In this document: one piece after another, positions 58,109 to 64,000 of the stretch
Layout: the number at the start of each line of letters is the position of its first letter
Numbering within the stretch: the stretch's first letter is position 1
DNA from: Phycisphaeraceae bacterium
Lineage (GTDB): Bacteria; Planctomycetota; Phycisphaerae; Phycisphaerales; UBA1924
NCBI GenBank assembly: GCA_019636795.1
Contig: JAHBWW010000004.1
Span: 1-64,000, forward strand
Reading direction: 5' to 3'
Length of the DNA: 64,000 bases
Notes under the pieces: generated by a model
Databases searched by the model: none
The model's input: only the letters and a program-made list of their open reading frames with translations
What the model was told of the DNA's origin: nothing
Made by a program: the position numbers and the translations under genes

Positions 58109-61100
58109 TCACTGCTCCCACGCAGCCAGTCCGTTGATCCGGCGTCCGGCGGCGCGCTGCTTGAGCAGCGGGATCAGGCCCGCCATCAGTTCTTGCTCCT
58201 TGCGTTGGCGATCCTTCCAGCCCAGTCCGAGCGGCGCGAGCAGGTCGGTGAGCTTCTCGCCGTCGAAGATCATGCGGTCGAGCACCTCGGCGGTGAAGGC
58301 TTCGAGGGCGTCCGTTTCGAGGCCGTGGACGGCGGCGAGGTCATGCATCGCCTGTTGCTGCTTCTCAGCCTTGAAACGGGCGTAGCCGGCCTCGACCTCC
58401 CGCACGCTGAGGCCCTTGCCGGCTTCGAGACTCCGGACATACGCGGCGATGTCGTCCTTCTCATCGAGGAACTTGGCGTCGGACTGGATGAGGGCGATCA
58501 GCTCCTCGCGGGTCATCCGGGTCTTTGTCGATTTGCCTGAAGCAGGGGCTTGGCTCATCTGGCTGATGAGCGTCATGATGTAGTCGTAGTCGATAGTGGC
58601 AGAGGCAAAGAGGACCAGCTCGAAATCGAGGTCGTCGACGGTTGGATCGGGCTCATCGCTGGATTGCGACTGGTCGCGGAGCTGCTTGGCCGTCTCGAGG
58701 TAGGCCCCGCGATAGCCGCGGAGGTCGTCCTTGGGCAGCGTCGCCTCGATCTCCTGCTTCTGCGCATCGGAGAGGTCGGTGTACTGGTCGAGCTGGACCT
58801 GAAGTCGCTGGACCTCCTTGAACTGCTGCACGAAGCCGGCGCGGGCGGCGTCGCCCTTGAGGTTGGCGATGCTGCTGGGCGCTGGGGGCAGGCCCTGGCC
58901 TTCGAGGAACGCGTCGAGGTCGGCCTTCGCGGCCTTAAGCTTCTCGATGACGACGGGGGCCGGATCCACGAGCCAGATCTTGCGGGATTCCTCGGCACCC
59001 TCGCCGGTGGCTTCGAGGCCGGAGAACATCCGGACGGCTTCGTCGACGTTGTCCTTCTGGCCCCGGAAGTCGAGGATCTGGCCGTGGGGCTTGGTGTCGT
59101 TGAGGACGCGGTTGGTGCGGCTGAAGGCCTGGATCAGGCCGTGGTGCTTGAGCTTCTTGTCGACGTAGAGAGTGTTGAGGTACTTGCTGTCGAAGCCGGT
59201 GAGGAGCATGTCGACGACGATGACGAGGTCGATCTTCCCGCCGCCGGGTGTGCCGTCCTTGCCGGGCATGTCGGCATCTGGGAACTTCTGGTTCTTGATG
59301 CGCTCCTGGACATCGCTGTAGTAGGCGTCGAACTCGGCGAGCTTGTGGTTCGTGCCGTACCGAGCGTTGTAGTCCGCGATGATGCGGGTGAGCGCGGCCT
59401 TCTTCTCGTCGGGCTGCTGCTGGTTGTCGGCCAGTTCCTGGGGGAGGTCTTCCTGGAGCTGACGGACATCGGCGTTGCCTTCGGCGGGCGGAGAGAAGAC
59501 GGCGGCGATCTTGAGAGGCTTGAAGTCGGGATCTTCAGCTTGCCGCTCAGCCTGCGCCTCGGCGAACAGATCGAAGTAGGCGATCGCGTCATTGATACTG
59601 GCGGTGGCCAAGAGTGCGTTGAAGCGTCGGCTGTTTGTGGCGGCGTCGTGCTTGTCGAGGATGTTGTCGACGATCGCACGCTTGACCGCGTCGGGGTTCG
59701 CTTTGCGGGCGTCCTCGCCGCCGTGCTGGAAGTAGTCGACGTTGAACTTCAGGACGTTGCGGTCTTCGATGGCGTCGGTGATGGTGTACTGGTGCAGGGG
59801 CTGCTGGAAGATGTCGGCGGTGGTCATCAAGGTCTGGACATCACCGTCGACCTTCCTGGCCGTGGCGTTCTCTTCGAAGATCGGTGTTCCGGTGAAGCCG
59901 AAGAACTGGGCCTTGGGGAAGAAGTCCTTGATGGTCTGGTGGGTCTGGCCGAACTGTGAGCGGTGGCACTCATCGAAGATGATGGCCATGCGCTTGTCGC
60001 GGAGGGGCGCGAGCAGGTCGGAATAGGTGTCTCGGCCGCGTTCGGCGCGTTGCTTGTTGCGCTTGCTCTGCTCATCGAGGGCGAGGCCGAGTTTCTGGAT
60101 CGTGGTGACGATGACCTTGTCGGCGTAGTTATCGCTCAGGAGACGCTTGACGAGCGCGGCGGTGTTTGTGTTCTCCTCAACGCAACCGGCCTGGAACCGG
60201 TTGAACTCATCGCGGGTCTGACGGTCGAGGTCTTTACGGTCGACCACGAACAGGCACTTGTGGATGTCGTCGTTGGTCTTGAGCAGCGTCGAGGCCTTGA
60301 AGCTGGTGAGGGTCTTGCCGCTGCCGGTGGTGTGCCAGATGTAGCCGTTGCCGGTGTTGTCCTTGATGCAATCGACGATCTGCTGGACGGCGTAGATCTG
60401 GTACGGGCGCATCATCAGCAACTGCTTCTCGCCGGCGACGAGAACCGTGTAGCGGCTGATCATGCGGCCGAGCGTGCACTTGGCGAGGAACGACTCGGCA
60501 AAGTCGTCCAGGTGGCTGATCTTCTCGTTCTTGGAATCCGCGAACTCGTAGACGGGCAGAAACCGCTCGTCGGCGTTGAACGCAAAGTGCTTCTTGTTAT
60601 TGTTGGTGAAGTAATACGTCCGATCGCGGTTGCTGACGACGAAGAGCTGGACGAAGCAGAGCAGCGTGTTGGTGTACCCGTTGCCCGGGTCGGACTTGTA
60701 GTCGACGATCTGCTGCATCGCCTTGCGGGGGCTGATGCCGAGGGTCTTCAGCTCGATCTGCACGGCCGGGATGCCGTTGATCAGCAGCATCACGTCGTAC
60801 CGATGGAAGCTGTTTGCGGTGTTGATGCGGAGCTGGCTGACGACCTCGAAGGTGTTCTTGCACCAGTCCTTGATGTTGACGAGCGAGTAGTTGAGCGGTG
60901 TGCCGTCGTCGCGGACAAAGCTGCTTCTCTCCCTCAACCGAACAGCGGCGTCGAAGACATCGGCGACAACGATCTCGTCGAGCAGGCGGCCGAACTCGCC
61001 ATCGGTCAGCTTGACACGATTGAGCGTCTCAAACTTCTCTCGGAAGTTGGCGTTCAACGCATCTCTGTCGCGGATGTCGGGCCGGTGCTCGTACTTCAGG

Positions 61101-61153
61101 CCGACGAGCCGGTCTATCAGAGCCTGCTCGAGTTCGCGTTCTGCTGAGGTCAT
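58109..61153 (-). CDS. hsdR: Type I restriction endonuclease subunit HsdR
   Basis: A protein of 1014 residues. An N-terminal PD-(D/E)XK nuclease (YDVMLLINGIPAVQIELKT), a superfamily 2 motor with Walker A HTTGSGKTLTSFK, DECHRSQFG and TGTPIF, then QAFSRTNRVLND as motif VI, and a helical C terminus. It translocates DNA and cuts at a distance when HsdM-HsdS meet an unmodified site. It starts inside the ATGA overlap with the HTH gene, so the complete operon reads HTH, R, S, PrrC-like, M, then GIY-YIG. Confidence 0.94.
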   Translation of the reverse strand: MTSAERELEQALIDRLVGLKYEHRPDIRDRDALNANFREKFETLNRVKLTDGEFGRLLDEIVVADVFDAAVRLRERSSFVRDDGTPLNYSLVNIKDWCKNTFEVVSQLRINTANSFHRYDVMLLINGIPAVQIELKTLGISPRKAMQQIVDYKSDPGNGYTNTLLCFVQLFVVSNRDRTYYFTNNNKKHFAFNADERFLPVYEFADSKNEKISHLDDFAESFLAKCTLGRMISRYTVLVAGEKQLLMMRPYQIYAVQQIVDCIKDNTGNGYIWHTTGSGKTLTSFKASTLLKTNDDIHKCLFVVDRKDLDRQTRDEFNRFQAGCVEENTNTAALVKRLLSDNYADKVIVTTIQKLGLALDEQSKRNKQRAERGRDTYSDLLAPLRDKRMAIIFDECHRSQFGQTHQTIKDFFPKAQFFGFTGTPIFEENATARKVDGDVQTLMTTADIFQQPLHQYTITDAIEDRNVLKFNVDYFQHGGEDARKANPDAVKRAIVDNILDKHDAATNSRRFNALLATASINDAIAYFDLFAEAQAERQAEDPDFKPLKIAAVFSPPAEGNADVRQLQEDLPQELADNQQQPDEKKAALTRIIADYNARYGTNHKLAEFDAYYSDVQERIKNQKFPDADMPGKDGTPGGGKIDLVIVVDMLLTGFDSKYLNTLYVDKKLKHHGLIQAFSRTNRVLNDTKPHGQILDFRGQKDNVDEAVRMFSGLEATGEGAEESRKIWLVDPAPVVIEKLKAAKADLDAFLEGQGLPPAPSSIANLKGDAARAGFVQQFKEVQRLQVQLDQYTDLSDAQKQEIEATLPKDDLRGYRGAYLETAKQLRDQSQSSDEPDPTVDDLDFELVLFASATIDYDYIMTLISQMSQAPASGKSTKTRMTREELIALIQSDAKFLDEKDDIAAYVRSLEAGKGLSVREVEAGYARFKAEKQQQAMHDLAAVHGLETDALEAFTAEVLDRMIFDGEKLTDLLAPLGLGWKDRQRKEQELMAGLIPLLKQRAAGRRINGLAAWEQ

Positions 61154-61401
61154 CTGTCATCTGCTCCCGGGCTCGGCCGGCGCGACCCTCCGCCCTCTCT
61201 ACTCCCATCCGAACTGAGCCACGCATCCACCGCAGACTTGTGGAACCGCCAATGCCTCCCGACCTTCTGGCCGGGCACCTTCCCGTCCTGCGCGAGTTTG
61301 TAGAGGGACGACTTCGAGACCTGCAGGTAGACCGCAAGCTCGTCGATGGTCATCACCTCCGGCGGGGGAGGCGGCGGGTTGCCCTGACGGAGTCCAGACA
61401 T
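61150..61401 (-). CDS. Excisionase/MerR-type small HTH protein
   Basis: An 83-residue protein with MTIDELAVYLQVSKSSLYKL and then KVPGQKVGRHWRFHKSAVDA, the helix-turn-helix of the excisionase (HTH_17) family. It heads the type I operon and overlaps hsdR by four bases. It may regulate the operon or be an excision factor of the element. The N terminus has a Pro-run (PPPPPPE). A start at its second ATG (residue 17) is possible. Confidence 0.78.
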   Translation of the reverse strand: MSGLRQGNPPPPPPEVMTIDELAVYLQVSKSSLYKLAQDGKVPGQKVGRHWRFHKSAVDAWLSSDGSREGGGSRRPSPGADDR

Positions 61402-61495
61402 GGAGTCGGAGGATAGCCGTTATTGACGGTCGATGCCGGCTGCTCTTCGAACTCACTGACAATATGCCGTCACTGGGTCGCCCCAGAACGAGGGT

Positions 61496-61903
61496 CTAAG
61501 CCGTTGCGCGGCGGATGTTTGAGCTGTCGAGGTCACGCCATGCTTCCCGCTGAGACGTCCAATCCCATAGCGTCACGATCCCCCGCAAATCCCTCTCCGT
61601 CACCGGATCCCGCCCCTCCGTCACCGGCGGCTGGAACAGGATCTCCTCCTGAATCTCCGGCGCAAGATGCAGCAGGTTCATGATCTGCGTCATTCGCGGC
61701 TGGGTCACTCGGGCCAGGTCCGCCAGGTCGGTCTGGCTGCCCACCACACCGTCCTGAAGCATCCTGTCGAACTTGATCGCCAGGGCCATCAGGCGGGCGA
61801 CTCGGGGCACCCGCCCCGGCGGAGGGGGCGGAGCGGGCTCGGTGACGATCAGCCGCCGGGTTTGGCGGACGCGGAAGTGGATGGGCCGGGTGACGGTGGT
61901 CAT
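61496..61903 (-). CDS. Small HTH-like protein linked to the recombinase
   Basis: A protein of 135 residues with a Pro-rich N terminus and SQTDLADLARVTQPRMTQIM and NLLHLAPEIQEEILF, a ParB/HTH-like segment. It overlaps the recombinase stop by the ATGA junction. This type of gene often accompanies large serine recombinases in planctomycete elements and may be a directionality factor or a DNA-bending partner; the role is not known. A gap of 94 bases follows before the HTH gene of the type I operon. Confidence 0.65.
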   Translation of the reverse strand: MTTVTRPIHFRVRQTRRLIVTEPAPPPPPGRVPRVARLMALAIKFDRMLQDGVVGSQTDLADLARVTQPRMTQIMNLLHLAPEIQEEILFQPPVTEGRDPVTERDLRGIVTLWDWTSQREAWRDLDSSNIRRATA

Positions 61904-63495
61904 GCCGCCTCCTTCTTGATGCGGTCGAGGAAGGCCCGGATACTCGTTGGGCGGAAGGTCACGCTGACGCTCGATTTCACGGCGTCGTACTCCACCGCCG
62001 AGACCAGCAGCCGGATCAGCCGGGCCTGCTCACGCGGGATCAGGTTCTCCCACACGGGGTCGAAGCCGCTGAATGCCGCCTCGGCCTGCGCTTGGGTGAT
62101 CGTCTCTGCGTCCAGTTCGCCGATCCGCTTCTCGACCTCGGGCAGCCGCTTGTCCCCGGCAGTGATCTGCTCATGCAGTTCTGCGATCCGCTGGGACACA
62201 TCTGTATCCGCGAGCCCTCCGGCCGCGAGAGTCTGGAGTTCGCGGTGGCAACGGTCCAGCGTCCGCCTCAGATCGGCACGCTCCGTGACCAGACCCTCGC
62301 GCTCCTCGGCGATCGTTGCTTGGGCGTCGGCCAGCACCTGCTTGAGCAAGGCTCGGTCGGAGCCCAACCCGCGGATCTCGTCGACCACCACCCGCTCGAT
62401 CTCCGCCGCCGGCAGCGTCCGCGACGGGCACTCGGATGCCCCGTTCTTGATAGCGTGCGTACACCGGTAGTAGCGGTAGAACCGCGGCCCGCCCTTCTTG
62501 TCCTTCGTGAATGTGTGCGTCATGGCATACCCGCATGCCTTGCAGGTGATCAGACCGCGTAGCAGGGCACCGTACTTGTTGCGGACCTCGAAACCGCCGG
62601 TCCGCCCGTTGTAGCGCAGCAGCTTCTGGACCCGCTCGAAGATCTCCGGGTCCACGATGGCCTCGTGCACGCCGTCGTAGATCTCGCCCTTGTGGGTGAT
62701 CTTCCCGACGTAGACCGGGTTTATGAGGTGATTGTGCAGCGTGGCCTTATTGAATGGCTTCCCGCCGATGACCTTGCCTGTCTTCTTCGTGACCCGCTTC
62801 TTGTTGGTCCACTCGCGGTGTCGCAGCTCGCGGACGACCGGCAACAGCGACTGCTTCTCCAGGTACAGATCGAACAGGGCACGGACCCGCACCGCCTCGC
62901 GGGCGTTCACCACCAGCCGCGGGCTCGGGCCGGAGCGGTCCACGTCGTAGCCCAGCACCGGCACGCCGCCGGCCCACTTGCCCTTGCGCTTCTGGGCCGC
63001 GATCTTGTCCCGGATCCGTTCGCCGATGATCTCACGCTCGAACTGTGCGAAAGAGAGCAGGATGTTGAGCGTCAGGCGTCCCATTGAGCTCGTCGTGTTG
63101 AACTGCTGGGTCACCGAGACGAACGACACGCCCTTACGGTCGAACGCCTCCATGATCCGAGCGAAGTCCATCAGCGAGCGGCTGAGCCGGTCCACCTTGT
63201 AAACCACGACGCAGTCGATCTTTCCCGCCTCGATATCGCGGAGCAGGTGCTCGAGCGCCGGCCGCTCCATGCTGCCACCGGAGAACCCGCCGTCGTCGTA
63301 GCGGTCCGGCAGGCAGACCCAACCCTCGGTCTTCTGGCTGGCGATGAACGCCTCGGCGCTCTCGCGCTGAGCATCAAGCGCGTTGAACTCCTGATCGAGA
63401 CCTTCTTCGCTGGACTTGCGGGTGTACACCGCACATCGCATGCGGCTGCCCGGGGCCGCGGCCTCCTTTGGCCGATCGCGTTTGCGTACCTTCAT
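61900..63495 (-). CDS. Large serine recombinase (integrase)
   Basis: A protein of 531 residues from the ATG at 63495 (MKVRKRDRP). The N-terminal resolvase domain has the catalytic Ser in YTRKSSEEGLDQEFNALDAQ and Arg in VYKVDRLSRSL. A recombinase domain follows (GYDVDRSGPSPRLVVNAREA; HNHLINPVYVGKITHKGE), then a zinc ribbon (CKACGYAMTHTF to CTH and C) and a coiled coil (ERADLRRTLDRCHREL). It integrates DNA at a specific att site without host factors. It is the only integrase seen and may serve the whole element. Confidence 0.9.
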   Translation of the reverse strand: MKVRKRDRPKEAAAPGSRMRCAVYTRKSSEEGLDQEFNALDAQRESAEAFIASQKTEGWVCLPDRYDDGGFSGGSMERPALEHLLRDIEAGKIDCVVVYKVDRLSRSLMDFARIMEAFDRKGVSFVSVTQQFNTTSSMGRLTLNILLSFAQFEREIIGERIRDKIAAQKRKGKWAGGVPVLGYDVDRSGPSPRLVVNAREAVRVRALFDLYLEKQSLLPVVRELRHREWTNKKRVTKKTGKVIGGKPFNKATLHNHLINPVYVGKITHKGEIYDGVHEAIVDPEIFERVQKLLRYNGRTGGFEVRNKYGALLRGLITCKACGYAMTHTFTKDKKGGPRFYRYYRCTHAIKNGASECPSRTLPAAEIERVVVDEIRGLGSDRALLKQVLADAQATIAEEREGLVTERADLRRTLDRCHRELQTLAAGGLADTDVSQRIAELHEQITAGDKRLPEVEKRIGELDAETITQAQAEAAFSGFDPVWENLIPREQARLIRLLVSAVEYDAVKSSVSVTFRPTSIRAFLDRIKKEAA

Positions 63496-64000
63496 CGCGT
63501 GCTCCTGTCCTGGCCGAGCCGGAAGAACCGGAAGCCGTTGATGTGGCTCCCGGTGATGTGTTTGGCCACCCCGCTGAGCGTCTTGAAACGCTCGCCGTCG
63601 CACTCGAAGCCCTCGCCGTAGGGGAGCACCAGCACCCGGATGGTCCGGCCTTGGTATTCGCGGACGATCGCTGAGCCGGGCGGCGGGACACGCGGGTCAC
63701 GCTCCGCCTCCGGGTTGAGTCCCCGCGTCACCGTGGCGGACCGCCCCGTCTGTGGCGGCGTGACAAGCGTCTTTGGGGCCATCACCCGAACCTCAGCGTC
63801 GTCTGCGAGCTCCTCGGCCCGCTTCCTCGCCCGCTCGCTGAGGTCACCCTCCTCGTTGGCCTGAAGCCGCCAGGCGATCTTGCGGATCAGGTACGTCCGG
63901 TGGCGCGTCCGGGTCTGGTAGCCGTGCAGCTCGACAAACCGCTCCACGAGCTCGTTGGTGGACATGTCTTTGAGCGAGTCGATCTCGTCCTCGATCCGTC
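63492..64000 (-). CDS. DUF2924 protein, N terminus outside the window
   Basis: The frame is open to the right edge, reading IEDEIDSLKDMSTNELVERF before the first internal ATG, as in DUF2924 proteins, so the true start lies beyond 64000. It contains RTYLIRKIAWRLQANEEG, the usual helix, and ends overlapping the recombinase start. DUF2924 genes sit directly upstream of serine recombinases in many elements. The function is unknown; regulation or assistance of recombination is inferred. Confidence 0.85.
   Translation of the reverse strand, partial: RIEDEIDSLKDMSTNELVERFVELHGYQTRTRHRTYLIRKIAWRLQANEEGDLSERARKRAEELADDAEVRVMAPKTLVTPPQTGRSATVTRGLNPEAERDPRVPPPGSAIVREYQGRTIRVLVLPYGEGFECDGERFKTLSGVAKHITGSHINGFRFFRLGQDRSTR

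Larger units (their letters stand above)
17203..64000. mobile_element. Composite prophage element with internal defence island, open at the right
   Basis: Phage structural and replication genes occupy 17203-49765, defence genes 50136-61401 and a serine recombinase module 61496 to the window end. Almost everything is on the minus strand with overlapping starts and stops. The left edge lies between the CDF gene and the Hint-domain gene; the right edge is outside the window, so attachment-site repeats cannot be compared. A single integration unit is inference: the recombinase could instead belong to a second element next to the prophage. Confidence 0.6.

Overview
The window is GC-rich and dense with overlapping ATGA and TGATG gene junctions. 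The mix of families points to a planctomycete, probably class Phycisphaerae. The evidence is two heavy-metal RND operons, each led by a small secreted Cys-rich protein; a prophage of the planctomycete type with a protease-capsid fusion, a DUF2190-like protein, a DUF6900-like protein and a HARE-HTH histone-like protein; and a serine recombinase paired with a DUF2924 protein. The host assignment is inference. No rRNA, tRNA or CRISPR array was seen.

Region 1 (1-17108) is a metal-resistance island. After the tail of a TPR protein comes an ArsR/SmtB-type repressor facing a perfect 13-bp inverted repeat, from which a plus-strand operon reads: small Cys-rich secreted protein, outer-membrane factor, adaptor with a Cys/His metal-binding N terminus, CzcA-type pump and a short CDF-like protein. 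A second operon follows with its own Cys/His-rich leader protein, outer-membrane factor, adaptor, a divergent RND pump, a His-rich lipoprotein and a CzcD-type CDF exporter. Together they could move divalent metal from cytoplasm to periplasm (CDF) and from periplasm out of the cell (RND tripartite pumps).

Region 2 (17203-49765) is a tailed-phage prophage, mostly on the minus strand. Read in the direction of transcription it holds a phage sigma factor, a recombination and replication module (PD-(D/E)XK exonuclease, AAA NTPase, DUF669, RusA, helicase, primase-polymerase/RecA-like fusion), a cluster of short inverted and direct repeats with G-tracts that looks like a replication origin, an HNH protein and a ParB-methyltransferase fusion. 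Plus-strand cargo follows (Fic protein with its own operator, HARE-HTH protein and small proteins). Next come terminase, a two-gene plus-strand insertion, portal, protease-major capsid fusion, connector and tail genes with a likely programmed frameshift, the tape measure protein, a methyltransferase, a DUF115-like protein and an end-of-operon Gly/Ser protein containing a Hint (intein-like) domain. No endolysin, baseplate or receptor-binding protein was recognised.

Region 3 (50136-61401) is a defence island inside the same element. It holds a two-gene set of an unknown protein plus a QueC-like PP-loop protein, and a complete type I restriction-modification operon. A PrrC-type anticodon-nuclease candidate sits between hsdS and hsdM, and a GIY-YIG/DUF4357 protein lies downstream of hsdM.

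Region 4 (61496-64000) is the recombinase module: a small HTH-like protein, a large serine recombinase and a DUF2924 protein that runs off the window. The simplest reading is one composite element from about 17.2 kb to beyond 64 kb: a prophage with a defence hotspot between its early region and its integrase. The best candidates for undescribed biology are the QueC-like pair, the transglutaminase-like cargo protein with its frameshifted HTH gene, the repeat cluster beside the primase, and the 22-nt leader repeated before the early and the structural operons.
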